NCBI GenBank assembly: GCA_004799545.1
Contig: SSMU01000011.1
Location: forward strand, 1 to 64,000
Length of the DNA: 64,000 bases
Direction of reading: 5' to 3'
DNA from: Phenylobacterium sp.
Lineage (GTDB): Bacteria; Pseudomonadota; Alphaproteobacteria; Caulobacterales; Caulobacteraceae
The notes beneath the pieces are model-generated. The model saw nothing but the letters and a program-made list of their open reading frames with translations, ran no database searches and was not told the DNA's origin. Position 1 is the first letter of the stretch. The number at the start of each line of letters is the position of its first letter. Both the position numbers and the translations under genes were made by a program. Below, piece after piece: positions 18,232 through 27,013 of this stretch.

Positions 18232-18654
18232 ATGGACGTGACCCAAGATCGTGCGCACCGCTCCTGGCGCGTCGCCGAGCGCATCAAGCGGCTCAGCGAC
18301 GACCTGATCCCCCTAGGTCCCTGGGGGATCGGGCTCGACGGCGTGCTGGCCTGGGTGCCCGGCGCGAACACCCTCTACAGCGTGGGGGCCGGCGGCCTGC
18401 TGCTTTACGAGGGCGTGGCGGCGCGGGCCTCGGCCTTCACCCTGCTGCGGATGGCCGCCTACATCGCCGCCAACAGCGCCACCACCGAGGTGCCCGTGGT
18501 CGGCTGGGCGCTCGACACCCTGTTCCGCGGCCACTTCATGGCCGCCCGCGCCCTGCAGAAGGACATCGAGAAGCGGTTCGGGGCCAGCGAGATGCCGAAG
18601 GAATGGTGGCGGCGCAGCGATCGGCGCGCTCAGGCGGCGGCGGTCGCCAGATAG
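18232..18654 (+). CDS. DUF4112-domain protein
   Basis: 140 residues. The middle holds two hydrophobic stretches around GIGLDGVLAWVPGANTLYS and GGLLLYEGVAARASAF, and RMAAYIAANSATTEVPVVGW completes the pattern of the DUF4112 family. The C-terminus is charged. The family has no known function. It probably sits in the membrane. It lies 85 bp after the epimerase and 157 bp before a repeat-protein gene. Confidence 0.8.
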   Translation: MDVTQDRAHRSWRVAERIKRLSDDLIPLGPWGIGLDGVLAWVPGANTLYSVGAGGLLLYEGVAARASAFTLLRMAAYIAANSATTEVPVVGWALDTLFRGHFMAARALQKDIEKRFGASEMPKEWWRRSDRRAQAAAVAR

Positions 18655-18770
18655 ACGCCTGCGCGGCCGGAGACGGTGAATTCCGCGACAACCACATTCG
18701 TAAGGCAAACGTAAATTACTCCCGGCTAGATAGGCTGCACATTCATGTCTCGCGCGCCGGTCGCCGTGGG

Positions 18771-18784
18771 CATCATGCATGATG
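18771..18784. promoter_or_regulatory. 14-bp perfect palindrome upstream of the small repeat-protein gene
   Basis: CATCATGCATGATG is a perfect palindrome 27 bp before the preferred start ATG 18812. Its location in the presumed leader argues against the alternative start at 18779. It could be an operator or chance. Confidence 0.3.
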
Positions 18785-18811
18785 TCGCCGGGGTCGGCGT
18801 CGGGGGTTCCG

Positions 18812-20245
18812 ATGCCGCTGTCCTATCTGTCGAACGCCCAGCTGAGCGGCTTGTGGACGACCACGTTCATGGGCCTGTCGACGACGCAGCTGTCGGGCCT
18901 GAACGCCAATCAGGTGGGCGCGCTGAACGCCGCCGACGTGGCGGTGATCAGCCAGACGCAGCTGGACGGCCTGTCCACGGCGCAGCTGTCGGGCTTCACC
19001 GCGAGCCAGATCCCCAACCTGCCGGCCAGCGCCATGTTCAACGTGGCCCAGCTGTCGGTGCTGAACGCCAACCAGCTCGATTCCCTGACCACGACGCAGC
19101 TCGGCGGCCTGGACGCCGCGCACATGGCCGCCTTCTCGGCCCTGCAGGTCAGCGATCTCACCACCACCCAGACGGCGGGGCTGCAGACCACCCAGCTGCA
19201 GGCGCTGAGCACGACACAGATCGCCGGCCTGTCGCCGGGCCAGATCGCCAGCTTCTCGACGACCGAGCTCGGTGCGCTCGCGCCGACCCAGATCGGCGCC
19301 TTCACCCCGGCCCAGGTCAATGGCCTGACGGCGGGGCAGGCCGGCCAGCTCTCCGCGACGCAGATGGCCGCCTTGTCGGGGGCGCAGGTCGCCGGGCTGA
19401 CCAGCACGGCCTTCGCCGGGCTTTCGGTGACCCAGATCGGAGCGCTGGACAGCACCCAGGTCGGCAGCCTGCACGGCGCCCAGATCGGGGCGCTCAGCAC
19501 CACCCAGTTCGGCGCGCTCGACGCCACCCAGATCGGTCTCCTCAGCCTCGACGCGATCGCCGGACTGACCGAGCCGGACTTCGCGGGCCTCTCCGCCACC
19601 GAGGTGCAGGCGCTGGTCGCGACGCAGATCGGCGGCCTGTCGGTGACCCTGCTCGCGGGGCTCAACGGCACGGAGTTCGGCCAGTTCACCTCGACCCAGG
19701 TCGACCAGTTGACCGCCACCCAGTTCGGCGCGCTCTCGGCCACCAACCTGGAGTCGCTGGCCACCAGCCGGATCTCGGGCCTCGACGCGACCCACATCCA
19801 CGGGTTCAGCACGACGCTGGTGAGCGCCCTGTCGTCGGCCGACCTCGCGGCCTATTCGGATACCCAGATCGACCAGTTCACCGCGACCCAGATCGGGGCG
19901 CTCAGCACCACGGCCTTCAACGGCCTGTCGGCGACGACCATCGGCTCCCTGGGCCCGGCCCAGCTGCAGGGTCTGTCGGCGTTCGAGATCCACAGCCTGA
20001 CGACCGCCGCCGCCGGCGCCCTGACCGCGGCGCAGATCGGCGGCTTGACCCCCACCGAGGTGCAGTCGCTGACCGGCACGGTGGTGAGCGGCCTCAGCGC
20101 CACCCAGGTCGGCGGCCTGACCACGGGCCAGATCCCGGCCTTGACCACCACGGCGGTGAGCGCGCTGACCACCACCATGATCGGCGGCATGAGCACCGCA
20201 CAGCTGAACGCCTTCACCGCCCAGCAGGTGCAGTACCTGCCCTAG
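18812..20245 (+). CDS. Octapeptide-repeat protein, short paralog
   Basis: 477 residues from ATG 18812; an upstream ATG at 18779 is in frame. GGTTCC(G/A)ATG is the shared context at the start of the large paralog, and the in-frame VPM residues also match. Almost the whole chain is a tandem eight-residue repeat of the form xTQ(I/V)GAL(S/T). The chain is rich in Thr, Ser, Gln, Ala and Gly, with no Cys seen. No signal peptide is evident. It ends AFTAQQVQYLP, similar to the other paralog's AFTATQVQSF. Function is unknown. Convergent with the transporter gene at 20242; the stops overlap at CTAG. Confidence 0.85.
   Translation: MPLSYLSNAQLSGLWTTTFMGLSTTQLSGLNANQVGALNAADVAVISQTQLDGLSTAQLSGFTASQIPNLPASAMFNVAQLSVLNANQLDSLTTTQLGGLDAAHMAAFSALQVSDLTTTQTAGLQTTQLQALSTTQIAGLSPGQIASFSTTELGALAPTQIGAFTPAQVNGLTAGQAGQLSATQMAALSGAQVAGLTSTAFAGLSVTQIGALDSTQVGSLHGAQIGALSTTQFGALDATQIGLLSLDAIAGLTEPDFAGLSATEVQALVATQIGGLSVTLLAGLNGTEFGQFTSTQVDQLTATQFGALSATNLESLATSRISGLDATHIHGFSTTLVSALSSADLAAYSDTQIDQFTATQIGALSTTAFNGLSATTIGSLGPAQLQGLSAFEIHSLTTAAAGALTAAQIGGLTPTEVQSLTGTVVSGLSATQVGGLTTGQIPALTTTAVSALTTTMIGGMSTAQLNAFTAQQVQYLP
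18830..20225 (+). repeat. In-frame 24-bp coding repeats (short paralog)
   Basis: The DNA encodes an eight-residue period (24 bp) for most of the gene, e.g. QIGALSTT, QFGALDAT, QIGLLSLD and DFAGLSAT in successive units. Roughly 55-60 units are present, but with less regular higher-order grouping than in the gene at 32444. Confidence 0.85.
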
Positions 20246-21462
20246 GGCTTCGCCGGCGCCTCGGCCGTTGAGCCAAGCGCCCGCCTCGCGGCGAGCATGA
20301 GCAGGACTACCAGGGCCGCGCAGGCGAGCAGCCCCAGGCCGCCGTCCATCAGATAGGCGCCGGGCAGGCCGCTGGCGCCGTAGGCGCGGCCGTCGAGCAC
20401 CTGCATGTAGGAGAGCGGCAGGCTCTGGGCGGCCAGCATCAGGGCATACTGGGTGGCGGCGAAGGGGTTGTCCTTGCCGATGGCGCGGAACATCACGAAG
20501 TTCGCGGTGGCGAAGGCCGCCGACTGGCCGATGTTCTCGCCGACCATGGCCAGGGTGTAGAAGGCCGGCGTCCTCGGCAGGACGATCAGCGCCAGGGTGA
20601 AGAGCGCGCCGACCGCGCCGATCGCCAGGTAGAGCGCCCTGGGCGGGGCGCGCTTGGCCAGGGGTGGCACGATGAGGCTGCCGAACACCCCGGCGATGGT
20701 GACGCCGGCGCCGCCGATCAGCGCCACGAACCGCTCCGAGGCCCCGTAGTCGCGGCCCAGGCCGCCCAGGGTGTTAGTTAGGGCGAAGGAGGCCGCCGGC
20801 ACGCCGAACAGCACCAGCGACATCAGGACCGAGGGCTGGCGGACCAGCCGGAGCAGGTCGGCGGAGAACTGGCCGAAGCTCTCCTTGGCCAGCCTGCGAT
20901 CGGGGCCGGGCGCCGGCAGGAAGGCGCAGACCGTCGCCGGCAGGACCACGAGCACGCCCAGGATCGCGGCGCCCACGGCATAGGGCAGGGCGCGCAGCAG
21001 GATGATGCCGATGATCGAGGTGATCCCGAAGCCGCCGATGTTGCCGACCACGAACCAGGCGCCGAGCTTGCTCTCGTCCTCCTTGGGGACGAGGGAGGTC
21101 AGCCAACCGCCGGCGGCGGAGACCGAGAGCTGGGCGGCGAAGATCACCGCGAACAACAGCCAGCCGAGCACCGCCAGGTTGCCGATCTCCAGCAGCGCCA
21201 GGAAGGTGAAGATCCCGGTGAGCGCGCTGAACAGCACCGTGTAGGTCCGCCGGCTGAGCCTGACATCCAGGATCGGGGCGACCAGGAAGGCGCAGAAGCC
21301 CGGCACCAGGGCGAGGCCGGTGATCTGGGCGATCTGCTGTTCGGGCACATGCTGGGCGGCCAGCAGCTGCGGGGTGATCAGCAGGGCCACGGCCCCGGAG
21401 ATGCCGAGCGGCGAATTGGTCAGGCCCATCAGCCAGATGGGCAGGCGCGGCTTGCTCGCCAT
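20242..21462 (-). CDS. MFS transporter (AmpG-like)
   Basis: 406 residues with twelve hydrophobic segments. The N-terminus reads PIWLMGLTNSPLGISG, as in PAT/AmpG-type transporters that carry muropeptides or related solutes. A loop with charged residues (PGPDRRLAKESFG) separates the two six-helix halves. The stop codon overlaps that of the repeat protein on the plus strand. It runs one base after the hydrolase gene at 21463, in the same direction. The specific substrate is not known. Confidence 0.85.
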   Translation of the reverse strand: MASKPRLPIWLMGLTNSPLGISGAVALLITPQLLAAQHVPEQQIAQITGLALVPGFCAFLVAPILDVRLSRRTYTVLFSALTGIFTFLALLEIGNLAVLGWLLFAVIFAAQLSVSAAGGWLTSLVPKEDESKLGAWFVVGNIGGFGITSIIGIILLRALPYAVGAAILGVLVVLPATVCAFLPAPGPDRRLAKESFGQFSADLLRLVRQPSVLMSLVLFGVPAASFALTNTLGGLGRDYGASERFVALIGGAGVTIAGVFGSLIVPPLAKRAPPRALYLAIGAVGALFTLALIVLPRTPAFYTLAMVGENIGQSAAFATANFVMFRAIGKDNPFAATQYALMLAAQSLPLSYMQVLDGRAYGASGLPGAYLMDGGLGLLACAALVVLLMLAARRALGSTAEAPAKP

Positions 21463-23403
21463 CTAGCGGCCGGAGACCGGGGCGGAAACCGGCACGACGG
21501 GGAGCTCGATGGCGCTCGCCGAGCCGCCGCCGAAGAACACCCGATCCGTGGCCTTCCGATAGTCGGCGGGCTTGGCCAGGAAGACGTTGGGCACGAAGGT
21601 CTGCGGGTTGCGGTCGTAGAGCGGGAACCAGCTCGACTGCACCTGCACCATGATCCGGTGGCCCGGCAGGAAGACGTGGTTGGCGTTGGGCAGCACGAAC
21701 CGATAGCGCAGCGTCTTGCCGGCGGCGATCGGCGCCGGATGCTCGAAGCTCTCGCGATAGCGGCCACGGAAGATGTCCATGGCGATCGGCAGCTCATAGC
21801 CGCCCATCTCCGCCTGGGATGGGACCTCGCCGGGATAGACGTCGATCAGCTTCACCACCCAGTCGGCGTCGGTCCCCGTGGTCGAGGCGAACAGGTTGAC
21901 GATGGGCGCGCCGGAGATCTGCACGGGTGCGGAAAGGACGTCCGTCTCGTAGGTGAGCACATCGGGGCGGCCGTCGGCGTGGCGCTGGTCGGAGACCAGC
22001 CAGGTGGTCCACTGGTCGCGGTCGCCGTGCTTCACCGGCCGGGCGATGTAGGGCACGGGCTTCATGGGATCGGAGACGTATTCGTCGAAGCCGGGCTTGG
22101 CGGGGGCGTCGAAGCTCAAGGCCCCGCCGGGCTGCAGGTAGATCGGCGCCAACTTGGTCGCGCAGCCCGCCTCGCAAGCCGGCGGCCACTTCTGCAGGCG
22201 GTCCCAACGGTCGAGGCCAGAGCGGTAGATGAACACCGGCGGGGTGTCGGCCTTGGGCGCACCGTCCTTGAGGTACTGGTCGAAGAACGGCTTCAGCACG
22301 TCGCGGCGGAACTGCAGGGCGGTGTCGCCGTCGAACTTCAGGGGGCCGAGGCTGCGGCCCTCGTAGTTCACCCCGGAATGCCGCCAGGGGCCGATGACCA
22401 GGTAGTTCTTGTCGTTGCCCACGTCCTTGGGCTCGAGGGCGGCGTAGGCGTGATTGGCGCCCCACATGTCCTCCTGATCCCACAGGCCCTGTTCCCACAT
22501 GACCGGCACGGTCAGCGGCTGGTCGGCGAGGATCCTGTCCAGGGCCTGGCCCTGCCAGAAGCCGTCGTAGGCAGGGTGCTCCACCACCTTGCGCCACCAG
22601 GGCAGCTGCTCCATCCGGGCCTTGGCCGCCCAGTCGCCGGCCGAGCCGGTGCGCAGGAAGTTGGCGTAGTCGTCGAGGTTTTCGCGCGGGACCTCCTTGC
22701 CTTCGCCGCGCTGCGAGGTCTGGCCGGTGAAGTAGTCGAAGTTCTGCTGGCGGAAGGCGCCGTAGTGGAACCAGTCGTCGCCCATCCAGCCGTCGACCAT
22801 CGGGCTCTCCGGCGCGGCCACCTTCAGCGCCGGGTGCGGATGGATCAGGGCCATCACCACCGTGAAGCCCTCGTAGGAGGAGCCGATCATGCCGACTTTG
22901 CCGTTGGTCTCCGGCACGTGCTTCACCAGCCAGTCGATGGTGTCCCAGGCGTCGGTCGAGTGGTCGACCTTGGTGGCGTTGAGCGGCCCGACCAGCGGTC
23001 GGGTCATCACATAGTCGCCCTCGGAGCCATACTTGCCGCGCACGTCCTGGAAGACGCGGATGTAGTCATGGCCCTCCATGAACGGCTCATCGCCCTGGGG
23101 CATCTCGGCCAGCAGGTAGGGAGAGAGCGAGCGTTCGGCGCGCTTCTTGGCGTTGTAGGGCGTCCGGGTCAGCAGGATCGGGGCGTGGGTCGCGCCCTTC
23201 GGCACGACGATGACGGTGTAGAGCTTCACCCCGTCGCGCATCGGGATCATCACCTCGCGCTTGACGTAGTCGTAGCCCTGGGTCGGCGCGGCGTAGGTCC
23301 CGGTGATGTCGGGCGTGGATGGCGACGTGGGCGTAGAGGTCTGTGCCTCGGCGGCGGACGTCCAGAACGCCGCGCAGAGCGCGGCCAGCAGCAATGAACG
23401 CAA
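21463..23403 (-). CDS. CocE/NonD-type hydrolase (X-Pro dipeptidyl-peptidase family)
   Basis: About 646 residues from TTG 23403, which has GAGGGG seven bases upstream; TTG 23409 is also in frame. A signal peptide is visible (LLLAALCAAFWTSAAEAQ). The alpha/beta-hydrolase domain has the nucleophile in GMIGSSYEGF, followed by the C-terminal jelly-roll domain typical of X-Pro dipeptidyl-peptidase and alpha-amino-acid ester hydrolases. The protein is exported and may cleave peptides or esters. It ends at the stop adjoining the transporter at 20242-21462; together they may form a peptide or acyl-amino acid uptake and hydrolysis unit. Confidence 0.9.
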   Translation of the reverse strand: MRSLLLAALCAAFWTSAAEAQTSTPTSPSTPDITGTYAAPTQGYDYVKREVMIPMRDGVKLYTVIVVPKGATHAPILLTRTPYNAKKRAERSLSPYLLAEMPQGDEPFMEGHDYIRVFQDVRGKYGSEGDYVMTRPLVGPLNATKVDHSTDAWDTIDWLVKHVPETNGKVGMIGSSYEGFTVVMALIHPHPALKVAAPESPMVDGWMGDDWFHYGAFRQQNFDYFTGQTSQRGEGKEVPRENLDDYANFLRTGSAGDWAAKARMEQLPWWRKVVEHPAYDGFWQGQALDRILADQPLTVPVMWEQGLWDQEDMWGANHAYAALEPKDVGNDKNYLVIGPWRHSGVNYEGRSLGPLKFDGDTALQFRRDVLKPFFDQYLKDGAPKADTPPVFIYRSGLDRWDRLQKWPPACEAGCATKLAPIYLQPGGALSFDAPAKPGFDEYVSDPMKPVPYIARPVKHGDRDQWTTWLVSDQRHADGRPDVLTYETDVLSAPVQISGAPIVNLFASTTGTDADWVVKLIDVYPGEVPSQAEMGGYELPIAMDIFRGRYRESFEHPAPIAAGKTLRYRFVLPNANHVFLPGHRIMVQVQSSWFPLYDRNPQTFVPNVFLAKPADYRKATDRVFFGGGSASAIELPVVPVSAPVSGR

Positions 23404-23505
23404 GACCAAGCCCCTCGTGATGAACCTGGGCGCGACCTTAGCGGGACTTTCGGCCCGGGCGGAAGCGCGCTGCGCCCGATCGGCGGGCGCGCCGGCGCTG
23501 GCGCC

Positions 23506-24135
23506 TCAGCGAGTGGCGATCTGGGCGAGGGGCTCGAGGCGCGGATCGCGGGCGATGTCCGCTGGGGCGATGAAGCCGTAGCCATCCCAGGGGACCTTGA
23601 TGCCCACCGTCTCCAGGCAGCGCGCGACATATTCCGAGCAGATGAATTCGTCGTCGGGCCCAAGCGTCCGGGGCATGCGCACATGCAGGCGGCCGAGCGC
23701 GATGCGCAGCGCGATCTTCAGCATCTCACCTTGGGAGAACCGCTCGCCCAGCCGGTCGAAGGCGACCTCGGCGATGCGCTTCATCGGCTGCTGGCGGGAC
23801 TTGGCGGCGAAGCCCTCGTGCCGGGCGAGCAGGATCTTGCCGGGATAGGGCGTCTTCCCGCTGCTGGTCCGGGCGACGAAGCTGCTTAAGGGGACCGCGC
23901 GGACGCCCAGGCGTTCGACGCACTCCAGCACGATGACCCGGTCGATCTCCTCCAGCCGGAAGCCCATGGCCACGTGGCTCCAGGGGCTGGAGGTCGCCCA
24001 GCGGATCAGCCGCGACATGGGATCGTGGGCCGAGCAGAGCAGGACATCGCCGTCGCGGACCAGCTTGCGCACCGCCTTGTAGGGCTGCGCGGGGACGTCG
24101 TCGAAGACCGTATCCGGAACCGCCAAGTCGCCCAC
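23506..24135 (-). CDS. YiiX-like permuted papain-fold amidase/peptidase
   Basis: 209 residues from a probable GTG at 24135. The permuted NlpC/P60-type fold is recognised from SSPWSHVAMGF (catalytic His) and FICSEYVARCLE (catalytic Cys). These YiiX/YebB-like enzymes are thought to hydrolyse amides or lipoyl bonds in the envelope. No signal peptide is seen with this start. The exact start is uncertain because no strong ribosome site is present. It lies 54 bp from the DUF2239 gene. Confidence 0.8.
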   Translation of the reverse strand: MGDLAVPDTVFDDVPAQPYKAVRKLVRDGDVLLCSAHDPMSRLIRWATSSPWSHVAMGFRLEEIDRVIVLECVERLGVRAVPLSSFVARTSSGKTPYPGKILLARHEGFAAKSRQQPMKRIAEVAFDRLGERFSQGEMLKIALRIALGRLHVRMPRTLGPDDEFICSEYVARCLETVGIKVPWDGYGFIAPADIARDPRLEPLAQIATR

Positions 24136-24188
24136 CGCTCGCCACCGCCGCGGCCACAACGCCCAAGCTTGGCCGTTCGATCCTTGGG

Positions 24189-24785
24189 CTAGAGCCGGGC
24201 GAGGCCGATGACGTAGGCGCCGACGTCCTGCGGCCAGGCGCCGACGGCGCTCGCGAAGGCGCTGGAGTCGCCGGCGAACAGGGCGCGCGTCGCGGCCTCG
24301 AAGCCCGGCCGGTCGCCGGCCAGGGCCGACAGGACGCGATAGGCGGCCTCGCGCGCCGAGCGGGCGGCGTCGGGACCGGCCGCCTCGCGGCGGGCGGCCT
24401 CGACCAGCTTGCGCAGGGCCACCGAGGCCCCGCCGGGCTGCGCGGCGAGCCACTCCCAGTGGCGCGGCAGCAGGGTGACCTCCCGGGCCACCACGCCGAG
24501 CTTCGGGCGTCCCCGGCCGCGCGGGCCGGGCATCGTTTCGGCTGCTTCTGAAGGCGAGGCTGCGGGGAAGGCCGCCGCCAGCGCGGGCAGGCGGGCCGCC
24601 ACGTCTTCGGCCGAGCCCCGCAGGTCGAGGTCGATCACCCGGCCGGTGGCGTCGTCGAAGACCAGCACCTCGGCCCCGGCCTGGACGGCGGTGCGCACAG
24701 CCTGCGCGACCGCGGCGAGCGGACCAGCGGCGATCCGGCGGTCGGCGTCGAAAGCAGTGCAGGCGCGACTGGTGATCTCGTTCAT
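24189..24785 (-). CDS. DUF2239-family protein
   Basis: 198 residues. The central GRGRPKLGVVAREVTLLPRHWEWL is typical of DUF2239: Arg/Pro-rich, then a helix that recalls DNA-binding proteins. The C-terminal half is helical and Ala-rich. It is followed by a YiiX-like gene and preceded on the same strand by an AT-rich stretch with a dyad. Function is unknown; a regulatory role is possible but not shown. Confidence 0.82.
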   Translation of the reverse strand: MNEITSRACTAFDADRRIAAGPLAAVAQAVRTAVQAGAEVLVFDDATGRVIDLDLRGSAEDVAARLPALAAAFPAASPSEAAETMPGPRGRGRPKLGVVAREVTLLPRHWEWLAAQPGGASVALRKLVEAARREAAGPDAARSAREAAYRVLSALAGDRPGFEAATRALFAGDSSAFASAVGAWPQDVGAYVIGLARL

Positions 24786-24794
24786 GGCCCGCTG

Positions 24795-24816
24795 ATTATT
24801 TTACCCGGACGATAAT
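24795..24816. promoter_or_regulatory. AT-rich dyad upstream of the DUF2239 gene
   Basis: ATTAT, 12 bp with an ACCCGG core, then ATAAT. It is 10 bp before the DUF2239 start, between it and the DoxX stop. Five-bp arms only, so weak evidence for a regulator site. Confidence 0.3.
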
Positions 24817-24824
24817 ATCAAGCC

Positions 24825-25286
24825 TCAGGGCGCCGCGCCGGCGTCATGGGCCGACGACCAGGTGGCGGGCGACAGCACCGAGAGCGGCTCGGCGAAGCGG
24901 CCGGCGAACATCACCAGGATCAGGCCGCCGACCAGGCCGAAGTTCTTCAGGAACTGCCAGAAATGCTCGCGCGCCACGCTGTCGGCCGAGGCTGCGAAGA
25001 AGTCCGGGCCGCGCCAGAACGGATGGTAGAGGAAGGCGGTGACCACGCAGAAGCCGGCGAGCAGGGCGGCCGCGGGTCGGTCCCAGACGCCGAATACGAT
25101 CAGGAACGGGGTGACGCCTTCGACCACGATGGCGGCGACCAGCAGGACCCGGCCACCGGGCAGGTGGGCGCTGTCGGTCTGGGCGAGGGAATTCTTCCAA
25201 TGCCAGAGCTTGTCGATGGCGCTGAACGGGAACATCGCCACCAGGCAGATGCGCGCCGCGAGCCAGATCAGGCTGGTGAGGATCAT
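24825..25286 (-). CDS. DoxX-family membrane protein
   Basis: 153 residues with four hydrophobic helices. Features typical of DoxX are LVAMFPFSAIDKLWHW near the N-terminus and VEGVTPFLIVFGVWDR in the middle. The family is linked to quinone- or thiol-related redox roles, but assignments are loose. It is read divergently from the GMC oxidoreductase gene (81 bp apart). Membership of one functional unit with it is possible. Confidence 0.84.
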   Translation of the reverse strand: MILTSLIWLAARICLVAMFPFSAIDKLWHWKNSLAQTDSAHLPGGRVLLVAAIVVEGVTPFLIVFGVWDRPAAALLAGFCVVTAFLYHPFWRGPDFFAASADSVAREHFWQFLKNFGLVGGLILVMFAGRFAEPLSVLSPATWSSAHDAGAAP

Positions 25287-25366
25287 GTGTTGGGGATCTC
25301 CGGATCGCAGGCCACGCCCGCAGCGTTGAACGCATGAAGGCGCGGCGGGCGCCAGGGGGACGTCGG

Positions 25367-27013
25367 ATGAGCCAGGACCGCTACGACGTGATCATCGTGG
25401 GTTCCGGGGCCGGCGGCGGGACCCTGGCCCTGCAACTCGCGCCGACCGGCAAGCGCATCCTGATCCTTGAGCGCGGCGATTACCTGAAACGCGAGCGCGA
25501 CAACTGGGAATCCAAGGCGGTGTTCGTCGACGGTAAGTACCAGGCGAAGGAGACCTGGTACGACCGCGCCGGCGACAGCTTCCACCCCGGCCTGCACCAG
25601 GTGGTGGGCGGCAACACCAAGGTCTATGGCGGGGCGCTCTACCGCCTGCGCGAGGAGGACTTCGGCGAGCTGGCCCATGCCGAGGGCGTCTCGCCGGCCT
25701 GGCCGCTGGGCTACGAGGTGTTCGAGCCCTACTACACCCGCGCCGAGCGGCTGTTCCACGTCCACGGCCTGCGCGGCGCGGACCCCACCGAGCCCTGGGC
25801 CAGCGCGCCCTATCCCTATCCGCCGGTGCGGCATGAGCCGCGCATCCAGCAGCTCTGCGACGGCCTGAGCCGGATCGGCCACCATCCCTATCCGCAGCCG
25901 CTGGCCATCCTGCTGGACGAGGTGGATGGGCGCGTCTCGCCGCACAGCGCCTGCGTCCGTTGCGACGCCTTCGACGGCTTCCCTTGCCTGACCAACGGCA
26001 AGGCCGACGCCCAGATCATCTGCGTCGATCCGGCGCGCGCCTATCCGAACGTGACCCTGCTGACCGGCGCCCTTGTGGAGCGGCTGGAGACCGACGCCTC
26101 AGGCCGCACGGTGACCGGCGTGCACGTGGTGCGGAACGGCGAGCGGCAAGTCTATGCCGCCGACATCGTGGCGGTGGCGGCGGGCGCCCTGTCCTCGGCG
26201 CTGCTGATGTTCCGCTCGGCGAGCGAGGCCCATCCGAACGGGCTCGCCAACGGCTCGGACCTCGTGGGGCGAAACTATATGCGCCACAACAACTCCGCCT
26301 TCATGGCCATCTCGCGCGAGCCCAACGACACGGTGTTCCAGAAGACCATGGCCCTGTCGGACTTCTACTTCGGCGCCGACGACTATGAATTCCCGCTGGG
26401 CGAGATCCAGATGATCGGCAAGTCGCACGGGGAGCAGGTGCGCGCCGAAGCCCTGCCGAAGGCGCTGGGCTTCTTCCCGGACTGGCCGTTCGAGCAGCTG
26501 GCGCAGCACTCCCTGGACTTCTGGGTGATGACCGAGGACCTGCCGCGGCCCGACAACCGCATCACCCTCGATCGCGATGGCCGGGTGATCCTCGACGTGA
26601 CGCCCACCGGGGACGAGCCGCACCGCCGGCTGCGCCACAAGCTGCAGGGGCTGCTGGGCGCCATTGACGCGCACCCGCACCTGCTCGAACGCTCGCTCTA
26701 CCTCGGCAAGAACATCCCGATCGGCGGCACCGCCCACCAGGCCGGGACCATGAGGTTCGGACCCGATCCGGAGAACTCGGTGCTCGACCTGAACTGCCGG
26801 GCCCACCAGCTGGACAACCTCTATGTGGTGGACGCCGCCTTCTTCCCCTCGATCGGGGCGGTGAACCCGACGCTGACCATCATCGCCAACGCGCTCAGGG
26901 TCGCCGATCACCTGGCCGAACGGCTGGGCGCCTCGCCCGACCGGGCGGTGAGCGCCACCAGCACCAGCGCCGCAGCCGCCATGGCTGCGCCCGCCACCGA
27001 TACCCAGGGATAG
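25367..27013 (+). CDS. GMC-family FAD oxidoreductase
   Basis: 548 residues from ATG 25367, which has AGGGGGA before it; ATG 25334 is less likely. The N-terminal FAD site is IIVGSGAGGGT, followed by LILERGDYLKR. The active-site His and Asn lie near GGTAHQAGTMRFG and GAVNPTLTI, as in glucose/choline oxidoreductases. It oxidises an alcohol group; the substrate is not clear. The last 35 codons overlap the 3' end of the convergent transporter gene (26908-27013). Confidence 0.92.
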   Translation: MSQDRYDVIIVGSGAGGGTLALQLAPTGKRILILERGDYLKRERDNWESKAVFVDGKYQAKETWYDRAGDSFHPGLHQVVGGNTKVYGGALYRLREEDFGELAHAEGVSPAWPLGYEVFEPYYTRAERLFHVHGLRGADPTEPWASAPYPYPPVRHEPRIQQLCDGLSRIGHHPYPQPLAILLDEVDGRVSPHSACVRCDAFDGFPCLTNGKADAQIICVDPARAYPNVTLLTGALVERLETDASGRTVTGVHVVRNGERQVYAADIVAVAAGALSSALLMFRSASEAHPNGLANGSDLVGRNYMRHNNSAFMAISREPNDTVFQKTMALSDFYFGADDYEFPLGEIQMIGKSHGEQVRAEALPKALGFFPDWPFEQLAQHSLDFWVMTEDLPRPDNRITLDRDGRVILDVTPTGDEPHRRLRHKLQGLLGAIDAHPHLLERSLYLGKNIPIGGTAHQAGTMRFGPDPENSVLDLNCRAHQLDNLYVVDAAFFPSIGAVNPTLTIIANALRVADHLAERLGASPDRAVSATSTSAAAAMAAPATDTQG

